DNA of 64,000 nucleotides from Arthrobacter sp. OV608 (GCA_900110595.1 FOEZ01000006.1:62001-126000), one strand, 5' to 3'. Counted from the stretch's first letter, positions 9,414-19,424 are shown. The notes: generated by a model from the letters alone, not told the origin. Numbers and translations: made by a program.

Positions 9414-9517
9414 CCTCCGGGCTCAACGCTGGGTCCCGGTAACGTGTAACGCGGGCATGCACTTCGGCTTCGAAGCGGATGCCTGCATCAATTCGGTTCT
9501 GGGCCGCACTGGCAATA

Positions 9518-9533
9518 TTCGAAACTTTTCGAA
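9518..9533. promoter_or_regulatory. Candidate LacI operator upstream of the sugar operon
   Basis: Sequence TTCGAAACTTTTCGAA: two 7-base arms in perfect inverted symmetry around a 2-base centre. It lies in the 279-base divergent region, about 105 bases before the binding-protein gene. The same core (TCGAAA-N2-TTTCGA) recurs just before the divergent lacI-type gene. Even-length palindromes of this size with a central pair are typical of LacI-family operators. Binding is inferred. Confidence 0.6.
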
Positions 9534-9662
9534 AAGCTTGCGACCGGTGAAGCAAATCTAACGGTGAGGCGCATCACAGTCAAGGGGGCGTTCCGGCGAA
9601 ATTTCCTCTGGATTTACTGCACCGTTGACGCCGTTGCTCTGTTGGATGCAGAATTGGAACTA

Positions 9663-9676
9663 TCGAAATATTTCGA
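9663..9676. promoter_or_regulatory. Candidate LacI autoregulatory operator
   Basis: TCGAAATATTTCGA is a perfect 14-bp palindrome ending 16 bases before the TTG start of the LacI-type gene. It has the same TCGAAA/TTTCGA half-sites and 2-base centre as the site at 9518-9533. The position would block transcription or early initiation, so self-repression is likely. Confidence 0.6.
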
Positions 9677-9692
9677 AAGACGGGACTGACCC

Positions 9693-10745
9693 TTGGCTAC
9701 AAATGTGCGGCCGGAAAAAACCACCCTGGCAGCTGTTGCCCTGCAGGCCGGGGTTTCAACACCCACGGTTTCCAAAGTGGTGAACGGCCGGGAGGACGTG
9801 GCGCCTGAAACCCGTGCGCGGGTCCTTGCCGCACTTGAACAGGCCGGGTACCAGTCGCCCCTGCAGCGCCGCACCGCAACGAAGACCAGCACTGTGGTGG
9901 AGGTGGTGGTGGACGTGCTCACCGCCGCCTACACCGTTGAAGTCCTTGACGGCATATTGCAGTTCGCCGCGAAAGCAGACGTTGAAGTCCTCATCAGCGC
10001 CACCGGGCCGGCGGCATCGGGCATGGCCTCCACGGCGCAAAGCCCTGAGCGGCGTGCCCAGCGCATGGTGGACGAGGGCAGGGCGGGAATGATTGTGGTG
10101 ACATCAGCCTTCGGCGAGGCGCAACTGCAGGCGTTCCGGCGCCGCAAGCTGCCCGTCGTCGTGATCGACCCGCTCAACCCGCCCCCGGCGGACGTGGTCA
10201 GCGTCGGTGCCACCAACTGGGCAGGCGGCAAGTCCGCAACCGAACACCTGCTGGAGCTGGGGCACCGGCGCATCGCCTACATCGGCGGCATCGAACAGGC
10301 TGAATGCAACCAGGCGCGGCTGCACGGCTATATGGCCGCCCTGACGGCACACGGCGTCCCGGTGGATCCCCAGTACATCGTTTCCGGTGGCAGGTTCCGC
10401 CGCGACAGCGGAACTGCGGGGCTGCAGGCCCTGCTCAAGCTGGACCAGCGGCCAACGGCCATCTTTGCCGCGAGCGACAGCATCGCGTTGGGTGTCCTGG
10501 GCGAAGCAGCCCGCCAGGGAGTCAGGATCCCCGAGCAGCTGAGCCTCATCGGGTTCGACGGGACAATCCAGGGCGAGGAGTCGGTCCCGGCCCTCACCTC
10601 AGTGTCCCAGCCGCTCGAGGAAATGGGCCGGACGGCATTGCGGTCATTGCTCCGCCAGGCCCGCGGCGAGGTCCTGGATTCCCGCCGCGTTGAGCTGGCC
10701 ACGCAGGTGATCGTCCGCGACTCCACCGCGCCGCCCGCGGCTTGA
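9693..10745 (+). CDS. LacI-family transcriptional regulator of the sugar operon
   Basis: 350 residues with the N-terminal LacI helix-turn-helix TLAAVALQAGVSTPTVSKVV and a periplasmic-binding-protein-like effector domain (DVVSVGATNWAGGKSATEHL; FAASDSIALGVLGEAA; LIGFDG). The start is TTG at 9693; no upstream ATG gives this N-terminus. It is divergent from the seven-gene glycoside operon and followed 25 bases later by an aldose epimerase gene. Two matching palindromes in the shared intergenic region suggest it represses both directions, with a sugar or keto-sugar as inducer. Confidence 0.92.
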   Translation: MATNVRPEKTTLAAVALQAGVSTPTVSKVVNGREDVAPETRARVLAALEQAGYQSPLQRRTATKTSTVVEVVVDVLTAAYTVEVLDGILQFAAKADVEVLISATGPAASGMASTAQSPERRAQRMVDEGRAGMIVVTSAFGEAQLQAFRRRKLPVVVIDPLNPPPADVVSVGATNWAGGKSATEHLLELGHRRIAYIGGIEQAECNQARLHGYMAALTAHGVPVDPQYIVSGGRFRRDSGTAGLQALLKLDQRPTAIFAASDSIALGVLGEAARQGVRIPEQLSLIGFDGTIQGEESVPALTSVSQPLEEMGRTALRSLLRQARGEVLDSRRVELATQVIVRDSTAPPAA

Positions 10746-10770
10746 GCCCGGCTTTTCGAAAGGAACACCC

Positions 10771-11682
10771 ATGTCATCCAACACTCCTCCCAACGGTGAG
10801 CTGACCGTCCTTCGCGCGGGGGACTACGAGGCAACCGTCGCGAGCGTGGGGGCGGGGCTGGTGAGCTTGTCCTTCCGTGGCGCGGACCTTGTCCTGCCCT
10901 TCCCGGCGGACGAACTGCCCCCGGCCTATGCCGGAAAGGTGCTGATGCCCTGGCCGAACAGGGTGGCCGGCGGCGCCTACAGCTTTGCCGGGCAGCGTTT
11001 CGAACTGCCGGTGAACGAGGCGGGCACCGGCAGTGCCCTGCATGGGCTGGCACTGTGGAATGCCTGGCAGGTGGAACGGCGCTCGGACGCCGAGGTGGTG
11101 CTGACGCACCTGCTGCATGGCGAACCGGGTTACCCGTTCCAGCTCGCGCTGACGGCCCGTTACGTGCTGGACGCCGAGACCGGGTTGACCATCGAACTCG
11201 GGGCCAGGAACCAGGGAACCGCCCCCGCCCCCTATGGCTGCGGCTCCCACCCCTACATCACCGTGGGCGGCGATGACATCTCCGCGTGTGAGCTCACCTT
11301 TCGCGCGGGCAAGGTGCTGATGACGGATGAAAAACTCCAGCCCACCGAGCTCCGGGACATCGCGGGCATGGAGTTCGATTTCTCCCAGGCCCGCATACTG
11401 GCTGGGCAGCAACTCGACCACGCCTTCACTGCCCTCCCCGCGGGGACATGGGACGTCCGGCTGCGGCACCCGGCCCGGCAGCTTTCGGCGGTGGTGGAAT
11501 CAACGGGTACGGATGCCCCTTGGCTGCAGCTTTACTCAGGGGAGCTGCGGGGCCGGAAAGGGCTCGCTGTTGAGCCCATGACCTGCCCGCCCGATGCCTT
11601 CAATTCCGGCCAGGACCTGGTTGTCCTTGCGCCGGGACAGTCACACGCGCTGGCCTGCAGGATCCACGCTGTGGAGGGCTGA
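10771..11682 (+). CDS. Aldose 1-epimerase (GalM-like)
   Basis: 303 residues of the galactose-mutarotase-like family, which interconverts alpha and beta anomers of free aldoses. Seen: MPWPNRVAGGAYSFAGQRFE (the family NPNR-type sugar-binding arginine region), GSALHGLALWNAW with the conserved His, and PYGCGSHPYITVG with the second His. The C-terminal GLAVEPMTCPPDAFN carries the catalytic Glu of this family. The ATG at 10771 follows AAAGGAACACCC. It is in one unit with the LacI regulator and would process the sugar released by the divergent operon. The half-palindrome CTTTTCGAAAG just before it resembles half of the proposed operator, but it also contains the ribosome binding site. Confidence 0.9.
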   Translation: MSSNTPPNGELTVLRAGDYEATVASVGAGLVSLSFRGADLVLPFPADELPPAYAGKVLMPWPNRVAGGAYSFAGQRFELPVNEAGTGSALHGLALWNAWQVERRSDAEVVLTHLLHGEPGYPFQLALTARYVLDAETGLTIELGARNQGTAPAPYGCGSHPYITVGGDDISACELTFRAGKVLMTDEKLQPTELRDIAGMEFDFSQARILAGQQLDHAFTALPAGTWDVRLRHPARQLSAVVESTGTDAPWLQLYSGELRGRKGLAVEPMTCPPDAFNSGQDLVVLAPGQSHALACRIHAVEG

Positions 11683-11861
11683 AGGCGGCAGTCGCAGAGG
11701 TGGAGTTAACCGCCCCTTCCGGCAGGTATGATTATCCCGCCGACCCACAAACGAGGTCCTCGCCCTCCCGGGCTCGAGTCAACGGTTTGTCCGGCACAAC
11801 CAACCTTCAAAACCCTCATCACCCCTGCCCGGCTCCGGCTGGCAGGCCCTGAAAGGACACC

Positions 11862-12275
11862 ATGGAACTGCTGTGGGAAATCGCCGGGTGGGCCGGCGCG
11901 GTTGCGATCCTCACTGCCTACCTCGCCGTTTCCATGGGCTGGCTGAAGGCCGGCAAAGGCTTCCAGACCGCAAACCTGTTCGGCGCCGTCGCCTTCATCA
12001 TCAACGGCACTGTCCACGAGGCCTGGCCTTCTGTGGTGACGAACGTGGCCTGGTTTCTGATCTCCGCCATCGCCCTTTTCCGCATGCGCGCAGCGGCTCC
12101 CCAGCCGGTGGTGCCGGCTGAGGAGCCGCAGGTTCAATTCCCCGGCGTCCCGGACACCACCGGCCAGCTTGCCGTTGTGGAGGTCCTCACCGGTTCCGTT
12201 CACGGTGAGGCGGACGTGCACCGGGCGCCGGTGGAATGCACGACGGCGGTCAGGCCGGCTGGGGTGCCCTGCTGA
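11862..12275 (+). CDS. Small CBU_0592-like membrane protein
   Basis: 137 residues. The first 75 residues contain three hydrophobic stretches: AGAVAILTAYLAVSMGWL, then NLFGAVAFIINGTVH and NVAWFLISAIALFRM. This pattern fits the short CBU_0592-like membrane family of unknown function. The remaining 60 residues are hydrophilic and Pro/Val-rich with no recognised domain. The last 26 bases run into the convergent GH1 gene, so the tail may be a recent extension. A possible -10 (TATGAT at 11727) lies 135 bases upstream without a convincing -35. Confidence 0.7.
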   Translation: MELLWEIAGWAGAVAILTAYLAVSMGWLKAGKGFQTANLFGAVAFIINGTVHEAWPSVVTNVAWFLISAIALFRMRAAAPQPVVPAEEPQVQFPGVPDTTGQLAVVEVLTGSVHGEADVHRAPVECTTAVRPAGVPC

Positions 12276-13536
12276 CCTCGGCGTCGTTTGCCTGAGCTGT
12301 GCACAGCTGCGCGTGCCGGCCCAGCCAGTGGGCGCTCTCCTTGGGCCTCCGTTCCTGGGTTTCGCGGTTTACGGCGATGAGGCCGAACTTCGGCCCGTAG
12401 CCGAACACCCACTCGAAATTGTCGAAGGCCGTCCAGGCGATGTAGCCGCGGACGTCGATGCCGTCCGCCAGGCAGGAGGCCACGCAGTCCACCGCGGTAC
12501 GCAGGTAGTCCACCCGCTGGGCGTCGTCCTCGGTGGCCAGGCCGTTTTCCGTGACCATCACGGGAATGCCGGCGATCCGGTGGGCTTCCCGAATGGTGGC
12601 TTCCAGGGCCTGCGGGTAGATCTCCTCGCCCATCTGGTTCGTGGGCACCCCTTCGGGCGCCGGTGCGTGCCCGTCCCGGCCGTAGACGGTGCGGCCGTAG
12701 GTCTGGATCCCCACAAAGTCGTCGCCGCGTGACGCCTCGAGGAAGCGCTCGTTCACGCCGCGGCGGACCTTTTCCGCAAGTTCCTCGCCGCCGTCGATGG
12801 CCTGAATGTCGGAGTTGGCGAGCGTCCAGCCCACCAGCAGGTCCGGCCGGTGTGCCTTGATCGCTGCGGTAGCCGCCCGGTGCGCCGCCAGCTTCACCTC
12901 GAACCCGGCCTCCGTGGAGCAGAACTGGAATGGGGCAACGGTGCTGGCATCAACGCCAAGGCGTTCGGCTGCCGCCGCCCACACGGGTACTGAACCGCGG
13001 TTTTCCGGGGCCACGCCGCCGATGCCGAAGGACTCCAGCAGCCACGGCAGGTTGGGTTCGTTCAGGGTGCAGGCGACGCCGATCAGGTCGCCCAGGTGCG
13101 CCATCACCCGGTCGCAGTAGCGGGCAAAGAGCTCAGCGGTGCGCGGGCCCTCCCACCCGCCCAAGGCCAGGAGCCAGCGCGGGGACGTGAAGTGGTGGAA
13201 CGTCACCACGGGGGTGAGGCCGCGCTCGTGGCAAGCCTCCAGCATGCGGCGGTAATGGTCCAGTTCGGCCTCCGAGAACAGCCCCTCCTCCGGCTCAACG
13301 CGCGCCCACTCGATGGAAAAGCGGTAGCTGGTGAACCCGAGGTCCGCGATCAGGGCGATGTCCTCGCGGTAGCGGTGATAGTGGTCCACGGCATCCCCGG
13401 ACGGCTCGGAAAACATGCTGCCCGGCAGGTGTTCGAGGAACCAGGTGTCGCTGTTGACGTTGTTCCCCTCCACCTGGTGCCCGGCGGTGGCGACGCCCCA
13501 GAGGAAGTCCTGCGGGAATGCTGATGCGGTGGTCAT
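12250..13536 (-). CDS. Glycoside hydrolase family 1 (beta-glucosidase type)
   Basis: 428 residues, near the usual GH1 length of 440-480. Retaining beta-glycosidase with acid/base Glu in TLNEPNLPW and nucleophile Glu in VMVTENGLATED. The GH1 N-terminal signature FLWGVATAGHQVEGNN and the substrate loop TFHHFTSPRW are present. No signal peptide, so it acts in the cytoplasm on imported glycosides. The ATG at 13536 follows AAAGGAACTAC. It is divergent from a peptide-type ABC importer that leads into an alpha-L-rhamnosidase, so it could remove the glucose left after rhamnose is cut from a rutinoside or similar disaccharide; that pairing is inference. Its 3' end overlaps the convergent membrane-protein gene. 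Confidence 0.93.
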   Translation of the reverse strand: MTTASAFPQDFLWGVATAGHQVEGNNVNSDTWFLEHLPGSMFSEPSGDAVDHYHRYREDIALIADLGFTSYRFSIEWARVEPEEGLFSEAELDHYRRMLEACHERGLTPVVTFHHFTSPRWLLALGGWEGPRTAELFARYCDRVMAHLGDLIGVACTLNEPNLPWLLESFGIGGVAPENRGSVPVWAAAAERLGVDASTVAPFQFCSTEAGFEVKLAAHRAATAAIKAHRPDLLVGWTLANSDIQAIDGGEELAEKVRRGVNERFLEASRGDDFVGIQTYGRTVYGRDGHAPAPEGVPTNQMGEEIYPQALEATIREAHRIAGIPVMVTENGLATEDDAQRVDYLRTAVDCVASCLADGIDVRGYIAWTAFDNFEWVFGYGPKFGLIAVNRETQERRPKESAHWLGRHAQLCTAQANDAEVSRAPQPA

Positions 13537-13757
13537 GTAGTTCCTTTCGGTTCAGCGCCGACGTACAGCGCACGGGGCCTCTCTGCCCTGGCTTTCCATC
13601 CTGACCGCCCGCGTGACCGGGGCCACAATACTTTTTCAATCAATGACATTCTCATGTGAGCGCCTGCAGCCACCGCTTGATGCTTGGAAGGAGCCGGCCA
13701 GCAGCCAGCCCCAAGACATTCCCTCCGTTGTCACATCAGAATGCAAAGGCGCACTAC

Positions 13758-15314
13758 ATGAAACTCCTGAACTCCACTGCCCGTGCGAGCTCCGCCGTTC
13801 TGGCCGGAGCGCTCCTGCTGGGATCGCTGACCGCCTGCGGCGGCGGCTCCAGCCAGGCCACCGCCAAGGCAGACACCAGCTCCCTGACGCTCGCCATCGA
13901 CAGTGACTCGGCCTCGTTCGGCTTTGATCCACTGCGGGTTTCAGCTGCACAGCGGCAGTTCTTCGAGGGCCTCTACGAGAGCCTGATGACGCTGCAGTCG
14001 GACGGTTCCGCGGGGCCTGGCCTGGCCAAGGAGTTCAGCTACAACGCTGACAACACTGTCCTGACGCTCACCCTCAAGGACGGCGTGACCTTCACGGACG
14101 GCTCCAAGCTCGACGCCGAACTGGTCAAGGCCAACCTTGACCGCCGGTCAGATCCCGCGCTGAGCGCCTACTCCGCCGTCGCCAAGGGCGGCGCCCAGGA
14201 AATCACGTCCGTGGACGTAGTCAGCCCCACGCAGGTGGCCCTGACCTTCGCTGCGCCGCAGCCGGGCTTCGAGAAGAACCTGGCTTCCACCACGGGCATG
14301 ATCGTGGGCAAGAACGGTGTCGCTGACTCGGCTAGCCTCGCCGCCACCCCTGACGGTTCCGGCCCCTACACCCTGGATCCCTCCACGGTGAAAGGCAACA
14401 AGTACGTGCTGGTGAAAAACGAAAAGAGCACGGAGGCTTCGAAGTACGCCTTCAACAAGGTGATCTTCAGCGTGGTCCAGGACCCGCAGGCCCGCGCGAA
14501 CGCGCTGGTATCCGGCCAGGCGGACGTGGCCATGCTGACCTCCTCAAGCGTTGATTTCGCCAAATCCAAGGGCGTGGGTGTGTCCCAGATCGGCGGCACC
14601 GTCAACACCATGATCTCCTTCGACAAGATCGGCAAGACCGCCCCGGCATTCGCGGAGGAAAAGGTCCGCCAGGCTATCCAGTACGCCATCAACCGCCAGG
14701 CCCTGGTGGACGCCCTGCACAAGGGTGACATTCCCGCCTGGAACGCACTGCCCAAGGACTCCGCAGGCTTCAGCAAGGACATCGAAACGAAGTTCGCCTA
14801 CAACCCGGACAAGGCCAAGAGCCTGCTGGCCGAAGCCGGCTACCCGAACGGCTTCGACTTCACCATCATCGCCAGCGCCCAGACCCAGACAGACCTGCAG
14901 GCCGTCCAGAAGGACCTCGCCGCCGTCGGCATCACCATGAACGTCAAGATGGCCTCCTCCACTGACGAAGCTTTCGCCGCCGTCGCCACCACGCCCCTCG
15001 GCTACGCACCGCTGAACTGGGACAACCCCGTCGGCGTGATGTACGGCGCCATCCTGAACGGTTTCACCAACGTGCAGAAGGCAACCGACGAGCAGCTGAG
15101 CGCCGCCACCGGCGAGCTGGCCGCCGCGAAGGACGACGCCGCCGTCAAGGCCGCGGCCACCAAGCTGAACAACCGCCTGGTGGAATCCGGCTGGATGATC
15201 CCGCTGTACGAGGCCCTCACCAACCAGGGCTACAACACCAAGAAGGTGGCGCCGGTGGAGTTCGCCGGAACCAACGCCTACCCGCTCCTCTCGTCCTACA
15301 AGCCGGCCAGCTGA
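13758..15314 (+). CDS. Peptide/glycoside-type ABC substrate-binding lipoprotein (DppA-like)
   Basis: 518 residues, SBP family 5 (cluster C). Signal peptide with lipobox GSLTACGGG, then FDPLRVSAAQRQFFEGLYES and a long bilobed body with VRQAIQYAINRQALVDALHKGD and FNPDKAKSLL-like text (YNPDKAKSLLAEAGYPNG), all typical of the family. The frame is open from 13656, but ATG 13758 after CAAAGGCGC gives a proper signal peptide. Family-5 proteins bind peptides, but also oligosaccharides and plant glycosides. The downstream rhamnosidase and the divergent GH1 enzyme favour a rhamnoside or disaccharide ligand; this is context only. A 19-bp perfect hairpin follows the stop. Confidence 0.93.
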   Translation: MKLLNSTARASSAVLAGALLLGSLTACGGGSSQATAKADTSSLTLAIDSDSASFGFDPLRVSAAQRQFFEGLYESLMTLQSDGSAGPGLAKEFSYNADNTVLTLTLKDGVTFTDGSKLDAELVKANLDRRSDPALSAYSAVAKGGAQEITSVDVVSPTQVALTFAAPQPGFEKNLASTTGMIVGKNGVADSASLAATPDGSGPYTLDPSTVKGNKYVLVKNEKSTEASKYAFNKVIFSVVQDPQARANALVSGQADVAMLTSSSVDFAKSKGVGVSQIGGTVNTMISFDKIGKTAPAFAEEKVRQAIQYAINRQALVDALHKGDIPAWNALPKDSAGFSKDIETKFAYNPDKAKSLLAEAGYPNGFDFTIIASAQTQTDLQAVQKDLAAVGITMNVKMASSTDEAFAAVATTPLGYAPLNWDNPVGVMYGAILNGFTNVQKATDEQLSAATGELAAAKDDAAVKAAATKLNNRLVESGWMIPLYEALTNQGYNTKKVAPVEFAGTNAYPLLSSYKPAS

Positions 15315-15322
15315 TACCCGCA

Positions 15323-15370
15323 CCTGCCGGGCGGGCGCTCCCCACCAAGGAGGAGCGCCCGCCCGGCAGG
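15323..15370 (+). other. Perfect 19-bp intercistronic hairpin between binding protein and permease
   Basis: The left arm 15323-15341 (CCTGCCGGGCGGGCGCTCC) is the exact reverse complement of 15352-15370, with a 10-base loop. It lies between the binding-protein stop and the permease ribosome binding site. There is no T run, so it is better read as an mRNA 3'-end stabiliser or partial attenuator that lets the binding protein be made in excess over the membrane subunits, a known feature of importer operons. Confidence 0.7.
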
Positions 15371-15391
15371 GCCTGACCGATGGAGGTCACC

Positions 15392-16333
15392 ATGGCACTA
15401 TTCATCACCAAGCGCCTGCTGATGGCGTTGGCCACCGTGCTGGTGGTTGCGGTACTGGCGTTCCTGCTGGTGCACGCAATGCCCGGCAGCCCGGGCGCGG
15501 TGTCCCTCGGCGCCGGCGCCTCCGAGGAAGCCATCGACGAAGTCAACCAGCGCCTCGGCTGGAACGATCCGCTCCTGCTCCAGTTCGTCAGCTGGCTCGG
15601 CGCCGCAGTTCAGGGTGACCTAGGCATCTCGCTCATCGACGGTCGTTCCGTCAGCGCGGACCTGGCCAGCAGGCTCCCCGTCACGGCATCGCTCGCTGCC
15701 GGAGCCACGCTCCTCAGCGCAGTCCTCGGCATCGCCTTGGGCGTCACCGCAGCCGTCCGCGGCGGAACCGTGGACCGGATCATCGGCGGTGTGGCCGGTA
15801 TGGCCGTAGCCCTTCCGGCATTCTGGATCGGCATCATCTTCGTCTACCTCCTGGCCGTCCAGTCCTCCGTCTTCCCGGCCACCGGCTACGTCCCGTTCGA
15901 GGTCTCACCCCAGGACTGGGCACTGTCCCTGGCACTGCCGGTGATCACCCTTGCCGTGGGCGGCGGAGCGTTCATCGCCCGCCAGACCAGGGCCTCCATG
16001 CTCGAAGCGCTCCAGCAGGAACACATTCGGACCCTCCGGGCCACGGCCACCCCCACCTGGAAAATCCTCTACATCCACGCCCTGCGCTACGCCAGCCTCC
16101 CCATCGTGGCCGGCATCGCACTGCAGTTCATCCAGCTCTTTGGCGGTTCGGTCATTGCCGAGCAGCTGTTCGCCATGCCGGGCCTGGGCCAGGCCGTCCA
16201 GAACTCCGTCAGCACCCATGACGCCCCGTCCGTCCAGGGCGTCGTAGTGATCGCCACCGTGGTGGTGGTCGCCGTGAACCTGGTGCTGGAACTCGCCACC
16301 AAGTTCCTCGACCCGAAGTTGCGTGCCTCATGA
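15392..16333 (+). CDS. ABC permease, DppB type
   Basis: 313 residues. Cluster-C permease: FITKRLLMALATVLVVAVLA first transmembrane helix, HAMPGSPG motif, and the cytoplasmic loop ...RTLRATATPTWKILYIHALRYA where DppB proteins contact the ATPases. GGTSVIAEQLF-type text (GGSVIAEQLFAMPGLG) is the family C-terminal signature. I place the start at ATG 15392 because GGAGGT lies 5 bases before it; an ATG at 15380 is in frame but has no such site. Its stop overlaps the next gene by ATGA. Confidence 0.92.
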   Translation: MALFITKRLLMALATVLVVAVLAFLLVHAMPGSPGAVSLGAGASEEAIDEVNQRLGWNDPLLLQFVSWLGAAVQGDLGISLIDGRSVSADLASRLPVTASLAAGATLLSAVLGIALGVTAAVRGGTVDRIIGGVAGMAVALPAFWIGIIFVYLLAVQSSVFPATGYVPFEVSPQDWALSLALPVITLAVGGGAFIARQTRASMLEALQQEHIRTLRATATPTWKILYIHALRYASLPIVAGIALQFIQLFGGSVIAEQLFAMPGLGQAVQNSVSTHDAPSVQGVVVIATVVVVAVNLVLELATKFLDPKLRAS

Positions 16334-18420
16334 TCCCCAACGTTGCCCCCGCACCTGCAGATTCAGCGGAGCCGACGGCGGCTGCCGTCCTTCCCAAGGC
16401 CCCGCGCCAAAGCGCGGCCAAGAAATTCTCCGGAAGCAAGCTGTTCGCCTCACCGGCGAGCATCGCCGGAGTGATCTGGCTGGCCGCGCTGGTGGTCGCC
16501 TCCCTCACCGCGCCGCTGTGGTTGCCGTTCAAGACTGAGGACCAGGACTTCACCGCCGTCCTGTCCGGACCCACCGCCGCCCACTGGCTCGGCACCGATG
16601 AACTGGGCCGGGACCTCCTCAGCCGCATCTTCGCTTCGGCGGCCGGCACGCTGGGGACGTCCATGATCACGGTGATTGTCGCCGTCGGCCTCGGAACGTT
16701 GTTGGCGATGCTGGCTGCAGCCGCAGGCGAACGCGTGGAAACCGTCATCAGCCGCGTCACCGAAATCATGATGTCCCTGCCCGGCACGGTGATTATCCTG
16801 GCCGTCATCGGCGCGGTGGGAACCAACATTCCGCTGATTATGGGCATCCTGGGCGTGCTGATCTCCGCGGGCATTTACCGGGTGATGCTGGGCCAGGCCA
16901 AGTCCCTGCAGTCCCAGCTGTACATTGACGCGGCCAAGGTGGACGGCGTGAGCACGGCCGGCATCAGCCTGCGGCACGTGCTGCCCGGCCTGACCAACAC
17001 CATTGTGGTGCAGGCAGCCTTGATCTTCGCCGTCGGTATGCTCATCCAGGCCGGCCTGGCATTCATCGGCTTCGGGCCGCCCATCCCGCAGCCCAGCTGG
17101 GGCGGAATGATTCAGGGCGCCTCGCAGCACGTCTACGACGCCCCCTGGCTGATGGTCCCCACCGGCGCTGTGCTGGCCCTGACAGTCCTGGCCGCCAATG
17201 CCATCGGCAACGCCCTCGGCAAGGCACCCAACGCCACCGCCTCACACCTGCCCTCAGCTGCAGCCCGGCGCCAGCGCGGGAAAGCCGTCGCGGCGATCGC
17301 AGCAACTGCGCCGGCCTCGCAGGACGTCGCGAAGAACACACTCAGCGTCCGCAACCTCTCTGTGGGCGTGGACTCCGTGGGTGCCGGCAAGGGAGTCCGC
17401 CTGGTCACGGATGTCTCCTTCGACGTCGAACCCGGCACCGTCCTTGGCCTGGTGGGGGAATCCGGCTGCGGCAAAACCATGACGGCACTGTCGCTCCTGG
17501 GCCTGCTGCCCTCCGGGGTTTCCGTGACCGGCGGCCAGATCCTCTGGAACGGCAAAAACCTGGCCGCGGCCACCGAGAAGGACATGGAAGGCATCCGCGG
17601 ACGCGGCATCGCCCTGATCTCGCAGGAACCCATGCGCGCCTTGGACCCCATGTTCACCGTGGGCTACCAGCTCACCGGCACCGTCCGGCGCCTCCGCGGG
17701 ATAGGCCGGGCCGACGCGAAGGCCGAAGCCCTGGGCCTGCTGGAAAAGGTAGGCATCGTGGACGCCGCCCGCATCCTCAAGACCTACCCGCACCAGATCA
17801 GCGGCGGCATGGCCCAGCGCGTGGCCATCGCCCTGGCGCTCGCCGGCCGTCCCCGCCTGCTCGTGGCCGACGAACCCACCACCGCACTCGACGTCACCGT
17901 GCAGGCCGAGATCCTCTCGCTGCTGCGGTCCCTGGTGAAGGACACCGGAATGTCCGTAGTAATGGTGACGCACGATCTTGGCGTCGTGGCCGACCTCTGC
18001 GACCAGGTGGCCGTGATGTACGCCGGCGAGGTAGTGGAGAACGGCCGGACGGACAGCATCCTGGACAACCCGCGCCACCCGTACACCCTCGCGCTGCTCG
18101 CCGCTGATCCGCACGCCAACCACGGCGCGGACATGCCAGAACGGCTGGCCACCATCAGCGGACAGGTCCCGCAGCCCAAGGACTGGCCCAGCACCTGCCG
18201 GTTCGCCGCCCGCTGCCAGTTCGCCGGGTCCGCCTGCCTGGTCCCCATCCCGCTGCTTCCCTCCGGAACCGGCGACGGCGTGGTGCGCTGCGTCAAGGCG
18301 GACGAACTCGCCGTCGAAGGCCTGGATTGGTTGGCCACGGACGTCCCCAGCCACCACATCCTGAACCTGGTTGAGGCCCCGGCTGCTGCAACCCGAACTG
18401 CTGAAAAGGATCCCGCATGA
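16330..18420 (+). CDS. Fused ABC permease-ATPase (DppC-DppD type)
   Basis: 696 residues joining two usually separate subunits. Residues about 40-300 form the DppC-type permease ([39 protein letters not shown]-type loop; [16 protein letters not shown]). After an Ala-rich linker, residues about 335-690 are a DppD-type ATPase: Walker [10 protein letters not shown], signature [15 protein letters not shown], Walker [13 protein letters not shown]-loop MVTHDLG, and the C-terminal oligopeptide-ABC domain [14 protein letters not shown]. Such fusions are frequent in actinobacteria. It overlaps its neighbours on both sides by ATGA, so the importer subunits are tightly coupled. Confidence 0.93.
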   Translation: MIPNVAPAPADSAEPTAAAVLPKAPRQSAAKKFSGSKLFASPASIAGVIWLAALVVASLTAPLWLPFKTEDQDFTAVLSGPTAAHWLGTDELGRDLLSRIFASAAGTLGTSMITVIVAVGLGTLLAMLAAAAGERVETVISRVTEIMMSLPGTVIILAVIGAVGTNIPLIMGILGVLISAGIYRVMLGQAKSLQSQLYIDAAKVDGVSTAGISLRHVLPGLTNTIVVQAALIFAVGMLIQAGLAFIGFGPPIPQPSWGGMIQGASQHVYDAPWLMVPTGAVLALTVLAANAIGNALGKAPNATASHLPSAAARRQRGKAVAAIAATAPASQDVAKNTLSVRNLSVGVDSVGAGKGVRLVTDVSFDVEPGTVLGLVGESGCGKTMTALSLLGLLPSGVSVTGGQILWNGKNLAAATEKDMEGIRGRGIALISQEPMRALDPMFTVGYQLTGTVRRLRGIGRADAKAEALGLLEKVGIVDAARILKTYPHQISGGMAQRVAIALALAGRPRLLVADEPTTALDVTVQAEILSLLRSLVKDTGMSVVMVTHDLGVVADLCDQVAVMYAGEVVENGRTDSILDNPRHPYTLALLAADPHANHGADMPERLATISGQVPQPKDWPSTCRFAARCQFAGSACLVPIPLLPSGTGDGVVRCVKADELAVEGLDWLATDVPSHHILNLVEAPAAATRTAEKDPA

Positions 18421-19424
18421 GCACCGCAACCTCGGTCCGCCCCGAAGCGCCGCTGCCCGCCGCCGCCCAGCCCCTGCTGGAGGTCAAGGACCTGGTGGTC
18501 CGCTATGGACGCGGCCGCAAGGCAGCCGCCGCTCCCGCCGCCGTCGACCGCGTCAGCTGCAGCATCGCCCCCGGGGAAACCGTGGGACTGGTGGGGGAGT
18601 CCGGCTCGGGCAAGTCGACCATCGGCAAGGCGATCCTGGGCCTGCAGAAGGTGTCCGGCGGGTCCATCACGTACCAGGGCAAGGACATCACCTCCGCCGG
18701 AGCGTCCCAGCGCAGGGCCCTGGGAAGTGAACTGCGGGCTGTCTTCCAGGACCCCAACTCCTCCCTGAACCCACGCAACACCGTGGGGTCCTCGCTGGCC
18801 GAACCGCTCCGGCTCCGCGGCGTTGGAGCGGCGGAGGCGCGGCAGCGCGCCGAGGACATCCTGGAACGCGTTGGCCTGCCCCGCGAGGCAGTGGACCGGT
18901 ACCCCAGCCAGTTCTCCGGCGGCCAGCGCCAGCGCATCTCCGTGGCCCGCGCCCTGATCTGCGACCCCAAGCTGGTGGTCTGCGACGAAGCCGTCAGCGC
19001 CCTGGATCTCTCCACCCAGGCCCAGGTGCTGAACCTCCTGGCCGATCTGCGCGACGAGCGCGGCCTGGGCTACCTGTTCATCGCGCACGACATCGCCGTG
19101 GTCCAGTTCCTGGCCCAGCGCGTGGTGGTCCTGTACCGAGGCCAGGTGATGGAAAGCGGACCTGCCGCCGCCGTCACCGAGAACCCCAGGCACCCGTTTA
19201 CCCAAGCCCTCGTGGCCGCGTCCCCGGTACCCCGGCCCGCCGAGCAGGCCGCCCGCCGGGAGGCCCGCGAGTCCCTCGGGGTGCGGACCGGAGCGGCCGC
19301 GGTGCCCGGACCCGGCGGCTGCCCCTTCCGGCTCCGTTGCCCGCTGGCCACCGAGCTCTGCGCCTCTGAACGCCCGGCCCTGCGCACGGTGGGCGGCTCC
19401 GACGTCGCCTGCCACTACGCCTGA
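18417..19424 (+). CDS. ABC ATPase, DppF type
   Basis: 335 residues. Second nucleotide-binding subunit of the importer: Walker [12 protein letters not shown]-loop [12 protein letters not shown], signature [15 protein letters not shown], Walker [12 protein letters not shown], switch His in FIAHDIAV, and the C-terminal [14 protein letters not shown] cysteine region of oligopeptide-type ATPases. Overlaps the fused permease-ATPase gene by ATGA and is followed after 37 bases by the rhamnosidase. Confidence 0.93.
   Translation: MSTATSVRPEAPLPAAAQPLLEVKDLVVRYGRGRKAAAAPAAVDRVSCSIAPGETVGLVGESGSGKSTIGKAILGLQKVSGGSITYQGKDITSAGASQRRALGSELRAVFQDPNSSLNPRNTVGSSLAEPLRLRGVGAAEARQRAEDILERVGLPREAVDRYPSQFSGGQRQRISVARALICDPKLVVCDEAVSALDLSTQAQVLNLLADLRDERGLGYLFIAHDIAVVQFLAQRVVVLYRGQVMESGPAAAVTENPRHPFTQALVAASPVPRPAEQAARREARESLGVRTGAAAVPGPGGCPFRLRCPLATELCASERPALRTVGGSDVACHYA

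Noticed and set aside
10751..10763. Third LacI operator before the aldose epimerase (CTTTTCGAAAG)
   Set aside because: Only one half-site pair without the 2-base centre, and it contains the epimerase ribosome binding site.
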